This document shows positions 57,779 through 64,000 of a stretch of DNA of 64,000 bases, piece after piece. Below the pieces are notes generated by a model. The model was not told the DNA's origin. It worked only from the letters and a program-made list of their open reading frames with translations, and did no database searches. Each line of letters opens with the position of its first letter. Position 1 is the first letter of the stretch. The stretch covers positions 1 to 64,000 of the forward strand of contig JADJSZ010000005.1 of the NCBI GenBank assembly GCA_016711405.1, in the 5' to 3' direction. Source of the stretch: Candidatus Hadersleviella danica (GTDB lineage: Bacteria; Chloroflexota; Anaerolineae; Promineifilales; Promineifilaceae). Position numbers and translations under genes: made by a program.

Positions 57779-58732
57779 ATGACAAACCCACTCGCCCACA
57801 TCCACCCCGAACTGCAAGCCATTGCCAAACGAACCCCCGCCATCACTTTTAGCAACAAGACCCTTTGGCTTGTGCGCATGGTGATGAATTTAACCCGCGC
57901 CCCCCAAACTCCCCCCGATATCCTCCTCGAAAACAAATTTATCCCCAGCCAAGATGGGCAAACCCAAATTCGTTTACGCATCTACAAGCCCCACCAAAGC
58001 CACCAGCCCATCCCCGTTCTGCTCTGGTTGCACGGCGGCGGTTATGTCATGGGCAAACCAGAAATGGATGACCTCAAATGTTTTCAATTTGTGCGCCAAT
58101 TAGGCATCGCCGTCGTTTCGGTAGATTATCGCCACGCCCCCAAACATCCCTTCCCCGCAGGCTTAGAAGATAGTTATGCCGCCCTCAAATGGGTGCAAAC
58201 CCACGCCCCCCAACTCGGCCTGCAAGCCACCCACATCGCTCTTGGCGGAGCCAGTGCCGGGGGCGGATTAGCGGCCGCTCTCGCCCAACTCGCCCACGAC
58301 AGACAAGAAATCAAACCCATCTTCCAACTGCTCATCTACCCCATGCTCGATGACAGAACAGTCACCCGCCCAGACATGGCCGAGAGCAACCACCTCATTT
58401 GGAACCAAAAAAGCAATCGCTTTGGCTGGGAATCTTACCTTGGCCAGAAGTGTGGCGCGGAAAATATGCCCGCCTATGCCGTACCTGCCCGGCGCACAGA
58501 GCTTTCTGGCTTGCCTCCCGCTTGGATTGGGGTGGGCACGGCCGATTTGTTTTACGAAGAGGATCTGGCCTACGCCCGAAAATTACAGGAAGCGGGGGTT
58601 CCCTGCGAAACACACATCGTTCAAGGGGCATTTCATGGCTTTGATGCCACTAACCCCCAACTAACCATCGTGCAAGAGTTCCAAAATGCCCAAATAGCCG
58701 CCTTAAAAAAGTATATGGGTGTATTGGTATAG
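57779..58732 (+). CDS. Alpha/beta hydrolase fold-3 (HSL-type) esterase
   Basis: This is a 317-residue cytosolic esterase. Oxyanion-hole motif VLLWLHGGGYVMGKP, nucleophile Ser in LGGASAGGGLAAALAQLAHD, catalytic Asp in WIGVGTADLFYEEDLAYARK and His in QGAFHGFDATNPQL. DYRHAPKHPFPAGLEDSYAA is the HSL-family D-Y-R-x-A-P-E-x-x-F-P-A signature, with Lys at the usual Glu position. It would hydrolyse short-chain esters. The last codons (MGVLV and stop) come from a TGTATTGG repeat. No Shine-Dalgarno is obvious. Confidence 0.93.
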   Translation: MTNPLAHIHPELQAIAKRTPAITFSNKTLWLVRMVMNLTRAPQTPPDILLENKFIPSQDGQTQIRLRIYKPHQSHQPIPVLLWLHGGGYVMGKPEMDDLKCFQFVRQLGIAVVSVDYRHAPKHPFPAGLEDSYAALKWVQTHAPQLGLQATHIALGGASAGGGLAAALAQLAHDRQEIKPIFQLLIYPMLDDRTVTRPDMAESNHLIWNQKSNRFGWESYLGQKCGAENMPAYAVPARRTELSGLPPAWIGVGTADLFYEEDLAYARKLQEAGVPCETHIVQGAFHGFDATNPQLTIVQEFQNAQIAALKKYMGVLV

Positions 58733-58812
58733 TGGTGTATTCGTGTATTGGTGTAGTGGTTTACTGAAATATACGAATACACCAATAAACCAATAAACCA
58801 CTACACCAACAC
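58719..58812. repeat. TGTATTGG / ACCAATA heptamer hairpin, copy 1
   Basis: GTGTATTGGTATAGTGGTGT and ATTCGTGTATTGGTGTAGTG pair with CGAATACACCAATAAACC and AATAAACCACTACACC. Same words as 63570-63660. Confidence 0.8.
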
Positions 58813-61716
58813 TCACTCCCCCTTCTCTTTGCGCTTCTTATCCATCAGCCGCGAGGCGAGGGAGCCAGTATCGCTGGGGGGAGGAGCAGGTGGGGTTTGT
58901 TTAGGGGGTGTGGGCGGGGCAATCGGCCGTGGGGGTTCCCCGCCACTCGGCGGTGGCGATGAGTCTCCAGTCGGCGGTTGATTCGGCCGTCGCTCGTGCG
59001 CCCGTTGCTTGGCTTGGAACAACGTCGAAAGTTGCTCCTGCCGCTCATGTTCAACTGGTTCGGCCGAGCGACCCAACAGCCGCCCCACACTCGCCGCATA
59101 CGCCCGCGCCCAATCTTGGCGGGTGATAATCACCCGGCGCACGCCAATATCAAAGGGGAGCAAAATCACAGCCACCAGCAACAACCACGGCCAAATCGGC
59201 CGCCCCACAGCATCCACAGGCAAGTTGTGGTCAAAAGCGGCCGTGGGGATTTCGCCCAAATTACGGCCGTTGGTTCGCACCGCAATGCTCCCCAACAGTT
59301 GCGGGTTCGGGTCAAACTGCAAATACTCGGGCGAATAGCCCAACACCCAGCCACTCGTCTGCCCCACCGCTGGCTCGCCATCTTCGCCTGTACCCCCCGC
59401 CACCCGCACAAAGTATGCGCCCTCGCTGGCGGGGGCAAACTCGGCCGCATACCTTCCCGGCGCCACCTGTTGCAACGTCAGCTCCGTCGGTTGCCCATCG
59501 GGCGCAACCACATTGGCCACCAGCGGCAAATCGTTCAGGAAGCCACCCTCGGGGGAGCGCACATCCACCACCAATTGGGCGCTTCCCTCGCTCAACGTAA
59601 TCACGCTCTCCACCGTGTTGTTGCGCCCTTGCGAAATGGTCCAGCGCACCGCTTGGGTCCAAAAAACGGGGAAGCCCTGCCAATCCACCCATTCCGTGCC
59701 CCACCGCCCCGTTGCATCCGAAGTCCACGCCACAGAACGGCCGAGGCCGTATTGCCAACTGGCCAGCAAGGGGTCTTGCAGATGGGTTTCTAAAATCACC
59801 TGCGCCGCATCTTTGGCACTGACCCCCACATAGCCATAGAGCGGGGGTACTTGGGCAATGCCATTGATAATCGGGCTACGGGTGACGAGGGTGGGGAAAA
59901 AACGCTCCTCCACCAAATAGGTGCGCTGGATTTGAGCCGTTTCTTGGGTGAAGATGAGCGGCAAATTGGCGGCGCGGTCGGTGAAGTGGAAACGGCCGTT
60001 GCCGCGCAAGGCCATATCTTGCAACCATTGCACATCTGGCCCCGAACCAATGGCCACCATCGTCACCGTCACCCCATCCGCCACCAACTCATCCAGCAAC
60101 TCGGGCACACCCTCTTTTTCTTCGGAGTCGGAGCCATCGGCCAGCACGATAATGTGTTTGACTTGGGTGGGATTCTCGGCCAGTGCTTCTTGCGCCGCTT
60201 CCAGCCCCGTGCGCACATAAATCCCGCCGCCGCCCGAGCTAATCCCCCGAATTTGCTCGAGGATGCGGTCGCGGTCGGTGAGGCTGGTGGGGCCAATCTG
60301 CCCCGATGGCCCCGTGTCCACGGGGATGACCGTCACAAAGTCGAAATCGTTGAGCAGTTCGACGACGCGGGCGGCACCCTCGGCCGCGAGTTGGATCTTG
60401 GTCAGCCCCCCCTCCTGTTGCGACATACTGCCCGAACGGTCTATGACGATGACCATGTTGACCGAGGGGAAGCGTTCTTCGTCCTCGATTTGCATGTTGA
60501 CGGGCAGGGTTTCCTCGAGCGGGGTCTTAAAATAGCCGCCCATCCCAAAGCTGGAGGGGCCACCCACGGCGACGAGGCCACCGCCCAAATCGCGCACATA
60601 GCTCTGCAACGCCTCCATTTTGCGCGGGGTGAGCGCTTTGGCGGTCACATCAACCAGCACAATGCTGGCGTAATTGCTCAGTTCGGCCAAACTGCTGGGC
60701 AAATCGGCCGGGGTGATGCGGTCCACTTCCAGCCCCGTCAGCCGCAATGCTTCGATGAGTTGGGGGGCTTCGTCGAGCAATGGCTCGCCGTTGTCGTCGA
60801 GCGAATCGGCCGTGTTGCCCACGATGAGGACGCGCGGCGGCCCTGTAATTTCGGTGAAGGCGGCCAGTTGGTTGTTTTGGTAGAAGGTGTCTTGCGCGGC
60901 CGTTAGTTGCACCGTGTAGCGGGCAAATTCGGGCGCAGTCGCTTGCAAGGGGATGCGGAAATTGTTCAGGCCAACCCGCAAATCCACGGCTTGCTCGAGG
61001 ACGATTTGCCCACCCGCCAGCACGCGCAGGGTGGCGGGGGTGTCGGCCGTGCTTTCGGCCGTGATGTCTATGCTAAACAATTCCCCTTGGGTCACGCGGG
61101 TGGGGGCGGAGACATTGCTGACCCACGCCTCGGCCGTGGTCGCCCGGCGGGGCAGGGCGACGTAATCAATCTGCACCCCGCTGGCGGCGGCCAACCGTGC
61201 CGCTTCGTCGCTGTCCCCGGCCGTGGCCACGCCATCGCTGAGAATGACCATGCGCCGGGCGGAACCAGCGGGGTAGAGGGCCAGTCCGAGGCGAATCGCT
61301 TCGGCCATGTTGCTGTTCAGGGTTTGGGGGATGGAGCTAAAGGGGCTGAGGGTGGTGGCGGAGGACATCGGCCGTTCGACGAGGGCGTTGCCGCCGAACA
61401 AAATGACGGCCGCTTGGTCGCGCTGGGGATCCATTTGGGCGATGGCCTCGCCCACAAAGGCCTCGGCTTGGGCGACTTGCTCGACGCTCATGGAGTCGGA
61501 CACGTCTACGAGGAAGACGACGGCCAGATTATCGGCCGTGCGCACCGCTTGCGCCCCCGCCAGCGACAAAATCAGCCCGAGCAAAATGACCAGCCGCAAG
61601 CCCAAGCTGACCCACGCCCGCCCCTGCCGCACGGCACGCGGCCGTGGTCGGCCGAGCCACACCGCATAGGGTATGGCCAGCAGAAGCAGGAGCGCGAGGG
61701 GGGTGGTGAAGGACAT
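58813..61716 (-). CDS. Membrane protein with two von Willebrand factor A domains (BatA/YfbK-like)
   Basis: This is a 967-residue protein. The N-terminal membrane segments (FTTPLALLLLLAIPYAVWLG, LRLVILLGLILSLAGAQAVR) are typical of aerotolerance-type VWA proteins. VWA 1 has the MIDAS motif VVFLVDVSDSMSV at about 68 and VILSDGVATAGDSDEA. A GATase-1-like segment follows at about 290-400 (PRVLIVGNTADSLDDNGEPL, LGGGLVAVGGPSSFGMGGYF). VWA 2 has the MIDAS VNMVIVIDRSGSMSQQEGGL and HIIVLADGSDSEEKEG. Then a beta-rich part and a C-terminal membrane segment (WPWLLLVAVILLPFDIGV) with a Pro-rich tail. Such proteins occur in MoxR-linked complexes, but no MoxR gene is adjacent. The C-terminus touches a repeat. 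Confidence 0.87.
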   Translation of the reverse strand: MSFTTPLALLLLLAIPYAVWLGRPRPRAVRQGRAWVSLGLRLVILLGLILSLAGAQAVRTADNLAVVFLVDVSDSMSVEQVAQAEAFVGEAIAQMDPQRDQAAVILFGGNALVERPMSSATTLSPFSSIPQTLNSNMAEAIRLGLALYPAGSARRMVILSDGVATAGDSDEAARLAAASGVQIDYVALPRRATTAEAWVSNVSAPTRVTQGELFSIDITAESTADTPATLRVLAGGQIVLEQAVDLRVGLNNFRIPLQATAPEFARYTVQLTAAQDTFYQNNQLAAFTEITGPPRVLIVGNTADSLDDNGEPLLDEAPQLIEALRLTGLEVDRITPADLPSSLAELSNYASIVLVDVTAKALTPRKMEALQSYVRDLGGGLVAVGGPSSFGMGGYFKTPLEETLPVNMQIEDEERFPSVNMVIVIDRSGSMSQQEGGLTKIQLAAEGAARVVELLNDFDFVTVIPVDTGPSGQIGPTSLTDRDRILEQIRGISSGGGGIYVRTGLEAAQEALAENPTQVKHIIVLADGSDSEEKEGVPELLDELVADGVTVTMVAIGSGPDVQWLQDMALRGNGRFHFTDRAANLPLIFTQETAQIQRTYLVEERFFPTLVTRSPIINGIAQVPPLYGYVGVSAKDAAQVILETHLQDPLLASWQYGLGRSVAWTSDATGRWGTEWVDWQGFPVFWTQAVRWTISQGRNNTVESVITLSEGSAQLVVDVRSPEGGFLNDLPLVANVVAPDGQPTELTLQQVAPGRYAAEFAPASEGAYFVRVAGGTGEDGEPAVGQTSGWVLGYSPEYLQFDPNPQLLGSIAVRTNGRNLGEIPTAAFDHNLPVDAVGRPIWPWLLLVAVILLPFDIGVRRVIITRQDWARAYAASVGRLLGRSAEPVEHERQEQLSTLFQAKQRAHERRPNQPPTGDSSPPPSGGEPPRPIAPPTPPKQTPPAPPPSDTGSLASRLMDKKRKEKGE

Positions 61717-61722
61717 GGTTAA

Positions 61723-61765
61723 GGTAGATAGAGGGAGGAGATAGAGATAGAGGGGGAGTTGGTTA
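61723..61765. repeat. TAGAGATAGAGGG repeat
   Basis: AGATAGAGGGAGGAGATAGA then GATAGAGGGGG. Its reverse-complement partner CTATCCCTATCTCTCGTCTC is at 62186-62212, so the two bracket the array and the palindrome between them. Confidence 0.6.
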
Positions 61766-61788
61766 TTCGGCCGACTGAGGAATGAGGG

Positions 61789-62040
61789 TTTCTCAGTGCG
61801 TTTTACTCATTTCTCGGTGTGGTTTACTCATTTCTTAGTGCGGTTTACTCGTTTCTCAGTGCGTTTTACTCGTTTCTCAGTGCGTTTTACTCGTTTCTCA
61901 GTGCGTTTTACTCGTTTCTCAGTGCGGTTTACTCGTTTCTCGGTGCGTTTTACTCGTTTCTCAGTGCGTTTTACTCATTTCTCAGTGCGTTTTACTCATT
62001 TCTCAGTGCGGTTTACTCGTTTCTTAGTGCGGTTTATTCA
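61789..62040. repeat. Exact 12-unit tandem array of a 21-bp repeat
   Basis: Twelve units of exactly 21 bases (252 bp in total) begin TTTCTCAGTGCGTTTTACTC, with variants at fixed positions (CTCGG/CTTAG, GCGG/GCGT, final A/G). All forward frames are open over much of the array because 21 is a multiple of three. No ribosome-binding site or function is seen. Intergenic, between the VWA gene start and tsaB. Confidence 0.95.
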
Positions 62041-62058
62041 TTATTAGAGCCTCAACGT

Positions 62059-62150
62059 GTCATTCCGAACGAAGTGAGGAATCCCTAGAGCGTCCCATTG
62101 CTCTCGAGTTGGCTTAGGTTTTAGGGATTCCTCACTTCGTTCGGAATGAC
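62059..62150. repeat. GTCATTCCGAACG-type element with perfect 28-bp inverted arms
   Basis: The left arm 62059-62086 starts GTCATTCCGAACGAAGTGAG. The right arm 62123-62150 is its exact reverse complement. The 36-base loop is unrelated to the loop of the copy at 57551-57644. No ORF. Confidence 0.9.
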
Positions 62151-62213
62151 AAACTAACAAGTTATTTGCGCGGCAATGTACTACCTATCCCTATCTCTCG
62201 TCTCTATCTTTGA

Positions 62214-62861
62214 TTAGTAGTTTGGAACAACCAAAGCCGCCTCGGCCGTTTGCCCTTTGCGGTAGCGGAGCCATGCGTTTTGGGCGAGCAGGGCGGCGCG
62301 GCGGATGTTTTGAGCGGGGGGCAGGATGTGAAACTGCTTGCCCGCGTGGCGCATCAGCTTGGCCGCTTCGGCCGTGATTTCGCCAACAAAGGTGGTGGGG
62401 GTGGTCAGGCTGGGGAGGAGTTCTTCCCATGTCGTGTTGTGGGGGTCGGCCGTCATAGCCCAGCCCTGTTTTTGCCAGCCATAAGGGGCAAGGGTGATGC
62501 GGGTGCGCCCCGCTTCGATAACGGCCATGAGTTGCCCCGTGACTTGGCTACGGTCGGCCGAGGCGGCCGTTAAATCGAGGGTGTTCATGCCAAACAGGGG
62601 CAAATGATGAGCCAAGGCCAGCCCTTTGGCCACGGCCAGCCCAATGCGCAGGCCCGTGTAGGAGCCGGGGCCAAGGGTGACGGCGATGGCGTGGAGGTCG
62701 GCCGTGGTGAGTTCGGCACGGCCGAGCATTTGCTGGATGGCGGGCACGAGTTCGATGGTTTGGGTGTTGTGCGAACGCCAGCCTTGCTCGGCTAAAACGG
62801 CCGTGCCATCATAAAGAGCCAGCCCCAGCCAGCGGGTCGCAGTGTCTAATGCAAGAATCAT
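62214..62861 (-). CDS. tsaB: tRNA threonylcarbamoyladenosine biosynthesis protein TsaB
   Basis: This is a 215-residue ASKHA-fold protein. MILALDTATRWLGLALYDGT, HNTQTIELVPAIQQMLGRAE, LHAIAVTLGPGSYTGLRIGL and AVAKGLALAHHLPLFGMNTL are the conserved TsaB sequence (GPGSxTGLRIG). It scaffolds TsaD in the t6A37 tRNA modification. It lies downstream of tsaE on the same strand with a heptamer-repeat spacer between. The C-terminal half is diverged, as usual. Confidence 0.95.
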   Translation of the reverse strand: MILALDTATRWLGLALYDGTAVLAEQGWRSHNTQTIELVPAIQQMLGRAELTTADLHAIAVTLGPGSYTGLRIGLAVAKGLALAHHLPLFGMNTLDLTAASADRSQVTGQLMAVIEAGRTRITLAPYGWQKQGWAMTADPHNTTWEELLPSLTTPTTFVGEITAEAAKLMRHAGKQFHILPPAQNIRRAALLAQNAWLRYRKGQTAEAALVVPNY

Positions 62862-62868
62862 AGGGGAG

Positions 62869-62947
62869 TGGTTAGTGGTTAGTGGCGAGTGGTTAGTGAG
62901 TCGTCCTCATTCACAATTAGCGATTCACCATTCACAATTCACAATTT
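62869..62947. repeat. GGTTAGT and ATTCACA heptamer repeats between tsaE and tsaB
   Basis: AGTGGTTAGTGGTTAGTGGC, then ATTCACAATTAGCGATTCAC and CATTCACAATTCACAATT. Confidence 0.75.
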
Positions 62948-62948
62948 T

Positions 62949-63449
62949 TCACCCGCCAAACGCATCTTGCCGAAATGTATCGAGCAGGGTTTGGTGGCGG
63001 GGGCCAACGGCCGTGAAGCGCAAGGCACGGCGCATGGTGTTGACATACTCGAGTTCAATGGTCAGGCGATTGTCGGGCAAAACGGTGTTGATGCGCTCCC
63101 ACCATTCAATCATCACCGCACTGGGAGAGCCAAATATGTCTTCGAGGCCGAGCGTTTCCGCTTCGTAAGCACTGGTCAGCCGATAGCAATCTAAATGGTA
63201 GAGGGTGAGTTTGTCTTGGGTGCGTGGGTATTGGTTGACGAGGGTGAAGGTGGGGCTGGTAACGCGCAGGGCGGTGCCCCAACCACGGCCGATGCCCCGC
63301 GCCAAGGTCGTCTTGCCTGCCCCCAGTTCACCCGTCAGGCAGAGCAAATCCCCCGCATGGAGCAATTGCCCCAGCCGAACGCCCAGCCGCTCTGTTTGCT
63401 CGGCACTGGTGCTAGTAAATTCAAGGACATTCGGTTTCAGAATCGCCAT
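62949..63449 (-). CDS. tsaE: tRNA threonylcarbamoyladenosine biosynthesis ATPase TsaE
   Basis: This is a 166-residue P-loop ATPase. It starts MAILKPNVLEFTSTSAEQTE. Walker A is GELGAGKTT (40-48) in LLCLTGELGAGKTTLARGIG. SPTFTLVNQYP and LYHLDCYRLTSAYEAETLGL, then MIEWWERINTVLPDNRLTIE are the family motifs (the E-W segment is part of the active site). It drives the TsaBD complex in t6A formation. The ATG at 63449 is chosen by homology. It heads a tsaE-tsaB pair; tsaD and tsaC are not in the window. Confidence 0.95.
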   Translation of the reverse strand: MAILKPNVLEFTSTSAEQTERLGVRLGQLLHAGDLLCLTGELGAGKTTLARGIGRGWGTALRVTSPTFTLVNQYPRTQDKLTLYHLDCYRLTSAYEAETLGLEDIFGSPSAVMIEWWERINTVLPDNRLTIELEYVNTMRRALRFTAVGPRHQTLLDTFRQDAFGG

Positions 63450-63454
63450 AATAC

Positions 63455-63490
63455 CCACGAATAACGAATAACAAGTAACGAATAACATCC
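63455..63490. repeat. AATAACG heptamer repeat
   Basis: CGAATAACGAATAACAAGTA, CGAATAACATCC; period seven, upstream of tsaE. Confidence 0.7.
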
Positions 63491-63569
63491 CTTATAGTAC
63501 CCCAAGATTATACTCACCCTTTCTAATCGTGGTATTATTCCCCCGCTGGTGGATACATCAACCACAAAG

Positions 63570-63660
63570 GGTTTAATAGTGTAATGGTGTATTCGTGTAT
63601 TGGCCTATTCAGTACACCAATAGACCAATACACCAATAAACGAATACACCACTAGACTAA
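63570..63660. repeat. TGTATTGG / ACCAATA heptamer hairpin, copy 2
   Basis: GTGTATTCGTGTATTGG pairs with CACCAATACACCAATAAACG and AATACACC. Same family as 58719-58812. Confidence 0.8.
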
Positions 63661-63707
63661 CACACCCCTTATTTTTATAAACCACCAGTGGCAATCGCGA
63701 GCAACGT

Positions 63708-64000
63708 ATGCGCATTTTGGTCATTTCTGACATACACGCCAATTTGGCCGCCCTTGAGGCGGTTTTGGCGGATGCAAAAGGGGACTGGGACAAAATCTGG
63801 TTCTTGGGCGACCTTATCGGGTATGGGCCTGACCCTAACGAATGTGTGGCTCTGTTGCGTGAGCATGACCCGATTGCGCTTTCGGGGAACCATGATTGGG
63901 CTATTTTAGGGAAGCTAGACATCCAACATTTTAACCAAGATGCGCGGAATGCGGTGTTGTGGGCACAGCGGGTGATTAACGCTGATAGCCGCGCCTATTT
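63708..64000 (+). CDS. Metallophosphoesterase (YfcE/calcineurin-like), 5' part
   Basis: It starts MRILVISDIHANLAALEAVL and runs off the window after 97 codons. Metal ligands visible: D8 and H10 in SDIH, FLGDLIGYGPDPNECVALLR with the GD box, and IALSGNHDWAILGKLD with the GNHD box. This is the pattern of the bacterial group of calcineurin-like phosphoesterases that act on nucleotides or phosphodiesters. The substrate is unknown. No stop codon lies within the window. Confidence 0.93.
   Translation, partial: MRILVISDIHANLAALEAVLADAKGDWDKIWFLGDLIGYGPDPNECVALLREHDPIALSGNHDWAILGKLDIQHFNQDARNAVLWAQRVINADSRAY

Noticed and set aside
59851..60906. 351-codon plus-strand ORF opposite the VWA gene
   Set aside because: Antisense shadow rich in Gly/His/Gln, with no start signal.
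61796..62088. Overlapping forward ORFs of Phe/Thr/Arg or Tyr/Ser/Phe heptapeptide repeats
   Set aside because: Two frames are open at once across a non-coding 21-bp array, with no start signal.

Overview
The window looks like a piece of a Chloroflexota genome, probably from the Anaerolineae/Caldilineae side. This is inferred from gene content and was not tested. The supporting clues are ABC-transporter lipoproteins with long Val/Glu/Thr linkers after the lipobox, a CSLREA/beta-helix surface protein, an ECF sigma operon driving a polymer-forming exoprotein, a PknB-type kinase with a beta-propeller-like outer half, and fairly high GC. The hexamer CGGCCG, often inside ACGGCCGT, is strikingly frequent in genes and in terminator stems.

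Layout. 0-3 kb: tail of a DUF2306-like membrane protein, a TumE-like toxin with a coiled-coil partner, a small antitoxin-like protein and a dihydroorotate-dehydrogenase-like flavoprotein. 3-9.4 kb: pyruvate:ferredoxin oxidoreductase, an acyl-CoA dehydrogenase and a methyltransferase. 9.4-14.7 kb: a MITE-like element, a Ser/Thr kinase, a lone receiver protein, a holin-like membrane protein, a cold-shock protein and a broken surface-protein gene. 14.8-22.2 kb: a helicase carrying an HNH domain, a HicB remnant, a second TumE-like pair, a NimA-like flavoprotein, a YifB/ComM ATPase and a GNAT protein. 22.4-28.8 kb: an acyl-CoA ligase and an iron(III) ABC transporter (binding protein, permease, ATPase). 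29-34.7 kb: a nucleoside-type BMP ABC transporter with a DUF4160 pair inserted in it. 35-43.3 kb: a LysM protein, glutamate 5-kinase, a UvrD-like protein, three glycosyltransferases and an RDD protein. 43.7-49.4 kb: a large CSLREA/beta-helix protein, then ECF sigma, anti-sigma-like protein and polymer-forming exoprotein. 49.5-58.7 kb: a YdjM-like hydrolase, a coiled-coil/HhH protein, a deoxyinosine glycosylase, a pRiA4b-ORF3-like protein, a GlcD-type FAD/FeS oxidoreductase, a membrane protein, a DUF4287 protein and an HSL-type esterase. 58.8-64 kb: a double-VWA protein, tsaE-tsaB and the start of a metallophosphoesterase.

Two properties cut across the window. First, many genes are broken by single-base shifts, and most of those resolved to base level fall in short G, C or A runs. 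Joining the frames restores textbook family sequences, so most breaks are probably consensus errors, although two surface-protein genes are broken many times. Second, nearly every intergenic gap holds a different short-period (mostly 7-bp) tandem repeat, usually arranged as a hairpin and often supplying the last codons of the neighbouring gene. There are also three arrays with a 21-bp period and several dispersed palindromic elements. No tRNA, rRNA, CRISPR array, cas gene, transposase or integrase was seen.
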